From assembly GCF_028372415.1 (NCBI RefSeq), contig NC_092872.1, positions 12,374,979 through 12,438,978 of the forward strand: a stretch of 64,000 bases of DNA. The letters are read 5' to 3'. The notes beneath the pieces are model-generated. The model was given only the letters and a program-made list of their open reading frames with translations, made no database searches and was not told the DNA's origin. The translations under genes and the position numbers were made by a program. Below, one piece after another: positions 22,595 to 33,119 of the stretch. The stretch is from Notamacropus eugenii (taxonomy: Eukaryota; Chordata; Mammalia; Diprotodontia; Macropodidae). The first letter of the stretch is position 1. Every line of letters starts with the position of its first letter.

Positions 22595-22960
22595 TTAGGG
22601 GCACTGACCGCCACACCATCTGGGACGCCACGCTGATGGACATCAGGTAAACTGAGTCCGGTGCAGGGAAGGGTGAACAAGATGGCACTAGAAGGGACCG
22701 CCCCACCCCTGGTTTGTTGTTGTCACTATAGTTCCAGCTTGTGTTCATTTCTATAGTTTCGGGTTTGTTTAGGTGTGTTACCATGGTTCACTGGGCTAGC
22801 TGGCAAAGACTATATATTCAGAGTGCTTGCTTGAATAAATCGGAGTTGCTTCACTGACCCGCTCTCCCGCCTCATTCTCTTACTCGCGAGTTCCACAGGA
22901 GGACGAGCAGCCTGCTGGCCAGGCATAAGACTTGCTCCTCTCAGTAAGCTATGCCGTAAC
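22595..22960 (+). mobile_element. Probable solo LTR (endogenous retrovirus-type), relatively young
   Basis: Fossil LTR between two L1 pieces. Parts seen: TATA-like ctatatatt (about 22,810), AATAAA (about 22,834) and a U5-like region with ccgcctcattctcttactcg. Many CpGs remain, unlike its neighbours, which suggests a younger insertion. Exact ends and family are not certain. No internal viral genes are present. Confidence 0.5.
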
Positions 22961-23289
22961 CATAGCAAGTGATGATCTCAGTAGATATATGGTCAAAGGT
23001 TAGGAAAAGACAATTTTCAAAGTAAGACTTCCAAATGATCAATGGTCATATAAAAAAATATTGCAAGTCACTAATAATTAGAAAACTGCACATTAAAACA
23101 ACTCTGAGGTTCCACTTTATAACTATCAAATTGGCAAAGTTGTCTAAAATAGAAAGTGACAAATGTTGGAGTGGTTGTGGGAAGATGGGCACATTAGTAT
23201 ATTATAGGCAGAGTTGTAGCATGCTCCAGACATTCATTCTGGAAAGAAATTTGGAACTATGCCTCTAAAGTCATTAAACAGTATATATC

Positions 23290-23995
23290 CTCTGAGCCAG
23301 GCAGCTAGATGGCACAATGGATAAAGTACTCGTCCTGGAAGTAGGAAGACTCATCTTTTTTAGTGCAAATGTGGCCTCAGGCACTTACTAGCTGTGTTAC
23401 TTAACCACCTTTGCCTCAGTGATGGCTAGTGAAAACTTCTCAAGAACTTAAATCTGAAGTAGATCAGACTCTAGACGTGAGTTTCAATTTCTCAGAAATC
23501 ATATGATATGGGGAAACTTGAAGTTGTGAAACCACCTGTCGCCCCTCTCCCCAGATTTGTTTAACCCATTTCCTACCTTTTGCCAAATAGGGGAGATGTT
23601 TATTCAGGTTCTTCCTCAATTCTTTGTGTCTGGGGCAAATTTCTGAAAATAAAGTGCTTGCTCAGGCTCTTGACTAAATTGGTAAGAGGGGTGGGTTTGT
23701 GGTTTTTAGCTGTATAACCATGTTCTGCTTCTGTACTGTGCCTCCCTTCTCTAGACTGACTAGTGAAGGTGATGCCCACTTCTCACCAGAACTGAAAAGA
23801 GAACTTTCTGTTTTTTATCTTGAGATGACTCCAAGTAGTCCATTTCAGTAGGGGTCTCACCATCCCACACAGTTCCTCATCAGTAAAATGAACTGAAGAA
23901 GGAAATAGCAAACTAGTATCCTTGCCAAGAAAACCCCAGATGGGGTCACAAAGTGCTGGACATGACTGAAAAACGACTGAACAATAATTCTTTGA
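23290..23995 (+). repeat. Mar1-like SINE, split by an LTR
   Basis: Head half at 23290-23419 ('ggcagctagatggcacaatg' to 'tttgcctcag') and tail half at 23868-23995 ('cagttcctcatcagtaaaat' to 'cgactgaacaataa') join perfectly in SINE order. Confidence 0.85.
23420..23867 (+). mobile_element. Solo LTR nested in a SINE nested in an L1
   Basis: About 448 bases, starting TG and ending CA, flanked by a probable 5-base duplication (ctcag/cacag). AATAAA lies at 23648-23653. The unrelated sequence sits exactly between the two SINE halves. A 5-base duplication would fit ERVL-type or similar elements; the family is not identified. No internal genes. Confidence 0.65.
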
Positions 23996-24479
23996 CCCAG
24001 TGATGCCACTTGTAGGCCTATTCCCCAAGGAGATTAAAGAAAGAGAGAAAGGGGCCAAATATACCAAAGTATTTAAATAAATCTTTTTGTTGTAGCTAAG
24101 AACTAGAAACAAATGAGTTGGGGAAAGGCTGGACACATTATGGCATATGAGCAGAAAGGAACTGCTTCTACTCATATACCATAGTACACAAAACATATAT
24201 ACTGTATCATATGATATGCATGTACCATAGCACATACACTACAGTATTCCGTTACAACCATGTGGTATATGAATGTGATGGAAAACTATGGGACCATAAG
24301 GAATAATAGAAAGAATCATTTCAGAGAAACCTAAGAAGAAGTACATGAAGTAATGCATTGTGAAATGACCCAAACCAGGAAAACAATCTATATAAGAACA
24401 ATTTAAAGAGAAAAAGAACTTTGAACTTTGAATATATTGAATAATATAATAATATTTTGAATCCTCTCATGTTCTTCTG

Positions 24480-25255
24480 TGCACTTGACATGGTTTTTTA
24501 ATTTTATATTTTTTAAAATTTAAGTTTATAATATTTTTTTGCATTATATATTTAAGTTTTAGTATTTAGGCCTAAAATTTTAAAAACCTAAGGAAAGAAA
24601 TAAACTTTAATTAGACCCTCACTTATATTTCATTTGAAAGAATGAGATGATTGGAGTCATGATGCTGCTGAGGGTGTAGATCCCAAAGTTTTAAATCTGC
24701 TCTTTTTAACCAAAAAGCATAAGGAGAACTGGAGAGATTACAAGGGAAAGTCTCTCCTACAAGAAGACCCAGTTGTCTATGGGTCTCAGTAATCTATGAG
24801 AGTTTCAGCTCCATCCCTGATTTGGTTGAGAGGGAAAAGTATAGTTCCCCTTGTTCTCTACAGTGACATCTGGTATCATACCTACATTCTTATGTGCATT
24901 TTACAAAGGAGAAAACTGAGTTTCAGATGGGTTACATAATTTAATCATATCACATATGTATCTACTAAGGATCAGGCAGGATGTGGATCCAGATTTCCCT
25001 TATTCTTTTCTGTTTCTTCCTGTCCTCCTATGGTTTCTCTGCAGAGATCCTTGCCTCATACTTCACTGGAAAAAATGGAAACCATTTTCCAAGGCCCTTC
25101 TCCCCTTCCTCATTTTACATCTTTCAGACATCTTAATCCACTGACTCTATCTCTATCTGGTCTCAGATGAAGAAGTAGCCTTTCTCTTGACCAGGTCAAA
25201 GTCCTTCACTTGAAGCTAAGATCTCATCCTCTCCTGTTACTCTAAGGAATAACAA
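24480..25255. other. No gene seen; AT-rich DNA and a short MIR scrap
   Basis: 'acattttacaaaggagaaaa' (about 24,900) suggests a small reverse MIR. Otherwise nothing recognised. Confidence 0.5.
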
Positions 25256-25257
25256 AA

Positions 25258-25665
25258 ATTACAATTTAAATCTTGAGTGTGGCTTGATAGGTGAATCTCC
25301 CGATATTTTATATATGTGCAGTTATTTTCAATGTAATTTCTATTTCTTCCTGCTGGGTGTTTTGGTAACATACTGAAAGGCTAATAACTTTGGGGGTTTT
25401 GTGATTTTATATTTTGTAGCTTATCCATTGGTTCAATTAATTTTAATCAATTCTCTAAGTAAACCATCGAAGTATATACAAATAGTGAAAATGTTTCTTT
25501 TTCTCAACATATATTTTTTCAGTTTCTTATTGTTGCCTTACTGAATAGCTAACTTTTAGGGAGCTATATAAAACAATAATGGTGATGATGGATATACTTG
25601 CTTTACCCCGATCTCACTGGAAAGGCTTCTGAAGTTTCTCCATATCAGGTAGTTTTACTTAGCTA
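25258..25665 (-). repeat. L1 ORF2 fragment
   Basis: 'tagggagctatataaaacaa' and 'gtgatgatggatatacttgc' are the antisense of the L1 reverse-transcriptase region. Confidence 0.55.
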
Positions 25666-25694
25666 CTTTACTTTGTCTCAAAGGAGAATGTGCT

Positions 25695-25710
25695 GGGAGA
25701 GAGGGAGAGG

Positions 25711-25758
<48 letters not shown>

Positions 25759-25795
25759 GAGAGAGACAGAGAGAGAGACAGAGAGAGAGAGAGAC

Positions 25796-25836
<41 letters not shown>
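25695..25836. repeat. (GA)n microsatellite with CAGA interruptions
   Basis: About 140 bases of GA with regular caga breaks. It opens all frames on both strands as Arg/Glu or Ser/Leu runs. Confidence 0.95.
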
Positions 25837-25843
<7 letters not shown>

Positions 25844-26390
25844 CCAGACAACAACACTGTAAAAACAAGAGGTATCAATAAAACTTAACATACCTTAGAT
25901 CCCGGGAACCCCCAAATCCTCAGTCAGACATACTGGATCGATCTCAGGGACTGACTGAAATGATTATTATTTTCTTTGGTTCATATACTCCATCATTACC
26001 CAGAGTTTATTCTGGAAAATCTGCAAATACATTTGCAACTAATTTTCATAAATGTGAATGTTCAGTCCTCAGCGCTGTATGAATACTGAAGGTAACACAT
26101 GAAGATTGCTTTTATTTCACTCCACAAAAAAATGCAGAAGATTCAAAGAACTCCCAGGTACCCGTAAAGAGACACTAGATTCCCATCAATCATTCAGAGA
26201 AATTCATAATCCCTCCTGCAGCTTCCCTCCCAGCTACACTCTGACATTCTGGTAAGACATCTCTCTGCCATCAGGTTTTACACAGTCAAGGCTTATGGTG
26301 CCACCCTGTGGTTTGTCTTCCTCCTCAGAAGAGACAAACATCCTTTGCATTTCCCTGAAAATCAACTGTCTTCCAACCAGACCCAGACTG

Positions 26391-26408
26391 TGGGGGGGGG
26401 GGGGGGGG
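26391..26408. repeat. Poly-G tract
   Basis: A run of about 18 G. Confidence 0.9.
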
Positions 26409-26554
26409 AGAGCAAAAGTCCCAATCTCTTTTTTAAGTGCTGTTTATTTTTAAATGACCAATAAAACTCATAAAGCAATAGCTAATGTGATTTTTAAAAG
26501 AAAAGAAAAATTTTTAAAGATAAAATTAAGTGTAATGTAAAAGGAAGGAAGGAA

Positions 26555-26661
26555 ACAAGAATTGATTGAATGCCTATTATATAGCAGGTACCATGCTAAG
26601 CACTTTATAATAATTATTTCATTTGATCTTCACAATAGCCCTGGGAGGTGGGTACTATTAT
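26555..26661 (-). repeat. MIR, left half, split by the RCHY1 retrocopy
   Basis: Runs through 'gccctgggaggtgggtacta' and stops at the T-run of the retrocopy. The rest resumes at 28,095. Confidence 0.7.
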
Positions 26662-28090
26662 TCTTTTTTTCTTAAATGCCAAGAATTTTTTATTTGATGT
26701 TACTCTAAAACACACATTTATAGCATTCAAAAGGGGCTGCTTTATAAAATCCTAAAGTTTATTTAGACAAAAAGATAAACCCTAGTCTTACAATACAGCC
26801 CTTAAGATAATTTTAATGTTAAGCACAGTTCTATTAAGAATTATTTATAGATTCTGAATGCATAGCTTTGCTTAAGAGGAAATGCAATGAAATTATACAT
26901 TCTAATGAACATGAATGTCAAAGCAGAATGTCATCTGGGTCCTAAGTAACCTTGAAGGAATTCCCACTCAGTGGAAGAGCTCCAGTTTTTGCACAATAAT
27001 AAAAATGAGGACAACCATATTGAGAGCCTGATCACCAAGTCCCCAGAGTGGGAGGTTATGTTGTGACATGACCACAAACCTCACACTAATGTTTGTGATA
27101 GCATGGCAACAGGACACAAAGGAATGTCTCTTATTTCAGAAACAATGGTGAGTCTTGAGGAGCAGCCCTTTCTATGCGGTTTAGAGAGGCTGCTCACTGG
27201 TGCTCCAGAAGAATTCCGCACCTTCCAACTTGGGCAGTATTACAGGACTCACAGCTCTTACACTTCATTCCTAATACGTAGAACTGGACCGTGGAGCGGG
27301 CACTGCGATCGCTGCAGGGAATTTCCACAGTCATATTCTGATATTCTCTTGCCATTGGAGTTCGTGCTACTTCATCATCCAACGGGCGCCAGTAAGGAGT
27401 CAGATCTAGAGCAGAGCGCATACCTAATGGACACCTGGAGCCTCCTTTTAACATTTCTTCATAACATGCTCTGTGTAGAAGATGGCCACAGGGCAAGACA
27501 TGGACAACTACAGGGGACGTATGAATGTCCTCTAAACATATGGGACAATTCTGCCTGGAGACCTTCTCAATGCACTTGTGATGACCTTGGAGACTCAAGG
27601 ATAAGCAGAGGTTACATTCCAAACAGTGAAAACGTTCTTCCTTCGGACCAATCCTACAAACTCCACACTTCTCCCCATGGCACTGCTTCTAGTGTTTGGC
27701 ATATGTCGCAATAATACCCTCCAGACCCAGCGCTACGTTCTTCACAAGTGTGTTGAGCGCTCCGAACTTGCCCCACACTGCACACAATACACTTTCACTT
27801 TAAACCGATCCAGAGGACGACCTTTGTCATCTTGGCATAAGTGGCAGATGTAAAGTTTACCTGTGCCGGTAGTGTTGGCAGCCCCGGCGCGCTCGTCCCC
27901 CTCTGCCGCCGCCTCTTCGCTGTCCACGGCCACCTCTGCCAACGCCATCCCCTACTCCTCCTCCAGCCCAGCCGCAGATCCGAGTCCGCGCTGGAGCCGG
28001 AGCTGGAGCCACAGATCGCCCGGGCTGTAGAAGCTCGATCGCACCTGGCCGAGGGGCCGCTGGGCACTGATCCCTCCCCGAACAGCCGGA
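26662..28090 (-). pseudogene. RCHY1: RCHY1 (PIRH2) processed pseudogene
   Basis: Intronless copy of the RING/CHY ubiquitin ligase RCHY1. Reading from 27948 down: KLYICHLCQDD, LDRFKVK, then after a frame change YYCDICQT and CRIGPKEE, then CNLCLSLSLQGHHKCIE, the RING region NCPICLEDIHTS with VLPCGHLLHRACYEEMLK, and STVQFYVLGMKCKSCES to the end near 27197. Broken: at least two frame changes and a stop between the CHY-type and RING parts, loss of N-terminal zinc-binding residues, and a lost RING cysteine (CPLGM for CPLCM). A GC-rich 5' leader (to about 28090), a 3' UTR of about 530 bases and a T-run at 26664-26671 (the tail on this strand) mark it as a retrocopy. MIR halves flank it. Confidence 0.88.
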
Positions 28091-28094
28091 CTTC

Positions 28095-28260
28095 CCCTTC
28101 TTATCCCCATTTTACAGTTGAGGAAATTGAGATAGCAGAGGTTAAGTGACTTGGCCAGGGTCACACAGGCAGTAAGCAGTCTGTCTGAGATCACACTTGA
28201 ATTCGGGTCTTCCTGACTCCAAATTGAGTTCTCAATCCACTGTACCACTTAGCTGGCTCT
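28095..28260 (-). repeat. MIR, right half, split by the RCHY1 retrocopy
   Basis: Resumes with 'tatccccattttacagttga' and continues to 'ccactgtaccacttagctgg'. Confidence 0.75.
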
Positions 28261-28264
28261 AAGG

Positions 28265-31200
28265 GAAATAGATAAAATGATAAGAAATTTACTGTAGCTG
28301 ATTTTAAGGCAATAAAACTAAACTTTTAAAGGAAATACATGACCCTAAAAAAATAAACTCCCCAAAAGAACAAAATAGGAAAGAGATAAACTAATGATAA
28401 TTTAATCTCAGGAAGCAAAATTAAGTAAATCATAAAAGAATTCACATGATTTAAAAAAAAAAAAGCCTTCCAGATCCAAATAAATGTGCAAATGAATTTA
28501 TCTAACATGTAAAAAACAAGAATTTTTTTAAAAATACCAAACTCTTTGTTTTAGATAAACATGATTCTGCTTTCCAAACCAGAGAGGAATATAATAGAAA
28601 AAAAAGAACTAGACACCAATATCACTAACATATACAGATTTTTTAAATATTGAATCACATGCTAGTCAAAAGAATATAATATCAATAAATTATTCATTAT
28701 AACTAGTTATAACCCAAGAGGTGGCTGAGAAGGACTTTCTCCCACTCCCTTGGGTGAAACGGCTTCTCTCCAGCACCACTAAATGGGGCTGACTCACAGC
28801 ATGATCTTCCTTGGAAGTCTTCACCTCTACACCCCCTCCCAACCTCTTTTGTAGAGAGGGGAGAAAAACAAAAGGTTACTTGTGCAGAGTGACTTGTCTA
28901 CTTGGAGATAACAAAATTAATTCATAAGAGTATTAGCTCATGAGGGGGTTAGCCTATGACAAAGACACTGGTTCTATGTTGCTTCTTATGTCTGTAAAGA
29001 TAGAAAGGTTAAAAATACAGATCATTAATAGAATTTATAAATACCATCATTCCCAGGCTATCCAAAGAGCTCCGAGCTAGAAATGAAGCAACACAGTTCA
29101 ACTGTGTATAGTCAACTATCTACTTGCTTTCCCTCTTACTCATGATCTCTATACAGCAAAGATCTTAATTCATGATACATTTCTAATTGCCTAACTTTCA
29201 TCTTGAAAAGAATTACAAAAAGAACGAGTAAACAAATTTAGAAAAGCAGAGAAATGCTTGAACAAGAACGACTACATCTAGGCAATAATAAAACAAATGA
29301 GTTGTCCTAAATGGATTCCTTCTACAGAGAAAGGAGTAAATTAACCATTGTTCTGGCAGCAGCACAGGGTAGGTATAGTTCAGTAGCTTTATTTGAAATA
29401 TCATCCTAATAAGCACATCAGTGAGGAAGGAAGAAAGGCTCTAGTCACTTCAATGCTTAGAGTCTTAATTGCTACTGTGTAGCTGCTGCCATTCTCCCTC
29501 TGCCCTCTTCATAGTATTAGTTTAACAACTTCCTAGGATGGCATAAGTTTTACCTTCTACAAAATAGACTGCACAACAATTCCATCTTTTCCTGGGCTAA
29601 GAAAAGATTATAAATCTAAGGGTATTTATACTCTCCCTTGCAAAGAAAGCAGTCTACACAAGTAATGAAATGATGGTTCAACATTAGGAAAATAACTGCC
29701 ATAGCCAATAACATTTTATAACAAAACAACATTATTATATCAATAAACACTGGAAAAAAGGCTTTGTTAAAAATAAAACACTCATTTGTATTTTTTTAAA
29801 AAGCCATTAAAAAGCATAGGAATGAAATACCATTCCTTAATATGCTGACAATCACTCATCTAAAATCAAGAGGTAACATTCTTTGTAAAGGAAAAATGCT
29901 GGAAGCTTCCCCAGTAAGCTCAAAAGTAAAGCAATGATGCCCATTGTCACTTTCTTATTTTAAATGTTACTAGAACATATAGCTAATATGGCAATAACAA
30001 AAGGAACAGGAACTTGCCATATGACTTAATTTGGTATAGAGAATTCCCACACTCCCCTTGCCAATGCAGGTCACTACTTTCTCTTCAAGATTTAAACCTA
30101 AGTCTTCCTGGCTCCAAAGCCAGTTTTCCACCCTCTATGCCAAGCTAACATTTAATTCAATAGCAATTAGATAAGCTCTAATAAACAATTAGACATGAAA
30201 AAAGAAATTAAGGAAATAAACACTGGCCAAAAAGGAGGCAAAAGTGTTTCCATTTTAATATGATTTGATGGTTTGCTTCAAAATAATCAACAAAAAAGAA
30301 ATCAAGGCAATTAATTATTTAAGCAAGTAACAAGATACAAACCAGCCCTCAAATCATCATCATTTCTGCACATTATTAATAAAAGCAGGAAGATAGAAAT
30401 AAGAGACCAATAACATCCACAGACACACCTACCAAAACAGACAAGAGGAATAATATAATTAAAATGAAAAAATAATTTTCATAGAAATAAAGGAAGACCT
30501 AGACAAATGAAGAAATGAAATCTGAACCATGACAATATCATAACTAAACCATGACAATAAGTTATGAAAAATACTACCTATATTAATACCAAATTGATCT
30601 ACATATTAATGTTTTGTGAATTAAATTAGCAAAGAAATACTTTATAGAATTAAAGTAATCAGAAAATTAACCTGAAGGAATAAAAGATCAACAATACCTT
30701 GGCAAATAGCAGGAAAAATAGAAATGAAGAGTGGTTGGTATTGCTAAATCCTAAATTATATTATAAAGAAAAACTACCAGAATTCTTTGGGTTAGATGAA
30801 AAATAGAAAAGTAGACCAATGGAATTGATTAGGCAAATGATACTCCTAAAGAAAAACATGTAATGAACAATACTCTTAAATAAATCTAAAGGCTCAAATT
30901 ACTGGGTAAAGAATTCCTTATTCAACAAGAGGTGCTAGAAAAACTGGAAAACTTTGTCAGAGAGTAGGTTTAAGCCAGTACTTTACACTATATATGTAGC
31001 AAAAACAGAATATGCGTAAATGTGTGTGGTTTCCCTCATAAAAATTGGTTTAGAACAGGTTGTAGTTATCTCCTTTTTTAAATTTATTCTATCAAGTAAA
31101 CACAATGCTTTCATTATATAAAAAATTTTTTAAATTAAAAGCTTTTGCGTAAATAAAGCAAATGCAGAGGGACTAAGAAAAATAGATATAGACTGGGTAG

Positions 31201-31965
31201 AAATCATTGCATTAAACATCTTTGATAAAAGTCATATACCTCTAATGAACTGACACAGGTCTTTTTGATTAAGAGTCATTCCCTAGCATGTAAGTTGTCA
31301 AATGATATAAACCAAAGAGAAATGCAAATGATCAAAAAAGCATTTTAAAAGAACTTGAAATTGATCATCATCAGAGAAATACAAATGAAAACAACTCAGA
31401 GGTGTCAACTCATCCTGATCAAATGGGCCATCGTAGAAAAATTCATTGTTGGCAGAGATGTGGAAAAAGCAGGCACACTAAACCACTGATGGTGCACTTG
31501 GAATTAATCCAACAGTGGTGGGAAAATATATAAAATTGTGGAAGGTAAAAAATTGCTACTGGCCTTTGATTCAATGATCCTACCATTGAGTGTATTCTGC
31601 AGGGAAGATTTTGATAATAAGAAAAGAACTTTATGAAAAATACTCATAGAAACACAATTTTTAATAGCAAAAGGTTAGAAAAAAATCATGTGTGAAATGA
31701 GTGAGTGACTGTTAAACAAACTGTGGTATAGGGAAGCAATGGAATGTTACCATGCCACAAGGAATTATGATTATTAAAAATTCAAATAAATGTAGGAAGA
31801 CACATGACCTGGATAACAAAACAGGATCAAAACAACAACATACAGAATTGCTACAAAAATACAAAGAAGGAAATGAAAATGTAGAGAAACATGAAATATG
31901 AAGAGAAAAACAAAACCTTTCATCCAATTTCAGTAAATTAGACTTTTCCAAGATTCCTCATAAGA
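28265..31965 (+). repeat. Old L1 ORF2 and 3' region, several insertions
   Basis: L1 phrases in order: 'gacaccaatatcactaacat' (28,613), 'aatgatggttcaacattagg' (29,668), 'aacacattggaaaaaag'-like text at 29,745, 'tgatgcccattgtcac' (29,934), 'gaaattgatcatcatcagag' (31,357), 'gaaaacaactcagaggtgtc' and 'ggcagagatgtggaaaaa'. Highly decayed, no long frame left. A piece at about 28,710-29,650 and a MIR-like piece at about 30,010-30,160 are insertions. Confidence 0.7.
28710..29650. other. Unidentified insertion of about 940 bases inside L1 ORF2
   Basis: L1 text breaks at 'aaattattcattata' and resumes at 'gaaatgatggttcaaca'. The middle is not L1, has no coding frame, and could be an LTR or another repeat (on the minus strand it has TATAAATA near its left end). 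Identity not determined. Confidence 0.4.
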
Positions 31966-32684
31966 TAAAGGGTTTTGAAAATGATTGCAGCTTAATTATC
32001 TATTATTGCATGGTGTTAAAATGATGGTAATTAAGGAGAGAGATAGATAATTAGAATTAAGTTGGAATAAAATACCATTTAAAATACTAGCAACAGTTAT
32101 AGATGACAATAGGTTTCCCCACACCATGGAGTATAATATTACAACACAGTGGAATTAGACTTTCTAATCTCAAATCAACAAGCATGTATTAAATACTTAC
32201 ATTGTGCCTGTCACTAAGCTAAACTCTGGGGATATAATGGGACAGTTAAATTAAAATCTAACTGAAACCTTGCAACATTGAAAAGTATCTTAAGTGGAGA
32301 AAAGAGGGTGATTTTTTAGAAAATATTGAAGGGAAAACTGTAACAAGGGTCTGGCAGATGCACAAAATATCTCTAATACTCACCACATGGAATGAACAGA
32401 CTGGGGAGTCTGCTTCTGCTAGGGCTGTGATGACATTTGTGATGACATATAATGCAAGTGCCTTGGAGACACATGTTTTGATATTATACCAATCTTCTGG
32501 GCAGCCAGAATAGCTAGTACCTAGAAATGGCACTAACAGCTAGATACCCAGTTATGTTCTTTGCCTGCTTTCTTGGTTTAACTCCTTTGAACTCTAACAG
32601 GTAGGAAATACACTCTGGTTCAATATTCCAGAGCCAGGCCTGCTACATCTCCCCCTCAAGGTTCTTAGGGTATCATTGCTCCAA

Positions 32685-33005
32685 TGTGTGTTTTCATCCT
32701 TTGTTGCAGAAGAAGACCATGCCAGCAGAGAAATAATGACATGACTTGCACTTGACTTTGTTTTGAGTGAGGAAGGGCTGTGCAGGTCACCAGCCTCACT
32801 TCTCCTCCAGATCCATCTGAATCCAGTGACCAGATATTCATTAGGATGACTAGAGATGACCCAGGATGAGGCAATTGGGGTTAAGTGACTTGCCCAAGGT
32901 CACACAGCTAGTGAGTGTCAAGTGTGTAAGGTAAGATTTGAACTCAGGTCCTTCTGACTCCTGCACTGGTGCTCTATCCACTGTAACACTTCACTGCTCC
33001 CGTTG
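32685..33005 (-). repeat. Composite tRNA-derived SINE, long form (Mar1-like)
   Basis: Almost the same as 6751-7055 with scattered changes. It lies directly before the HAL1 element. Confidence 0.8.
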
Positions 33006-33119
33006 CTCTAATGCCATCAGCTTGAACTACCACAAATTGTGTTCCCCTCTCTGTTAGCTAATAGTCTCTCCTAGTTCCATTTAATGACTTAACATCAATT
33101 AGTTTCTAGAAAGGACCAT

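Larger units (their letters stand above)
22961..24475 (+). repeat. L1 3' region, split by a SINE and LTR
   Basis: 'caaatgatcaatggtcat', 'aatgttggagtggttgtggg', 'attcattctggaaagaaatt', [insert 23290-23995], 'tctttgacccagtgatgcca', 'aaacctaagaagaagtacat'. Confidence 0.75.

Noticed and set aside
23783-24235. 150-residue minus-strand open frame
   Set aside because: It crosses the LTR end, a SINE and L1 DNA; no protein family resemblance.
25598-25891. Arg/Glu and Ser/Leu repeat proteins
   Set aside because: Frames of a (GA)n microsatellite.
27103-27714. 203-residue plus-strand open frame
   Set aside because: Antisense shadow of the RCHY1 retrocopy.
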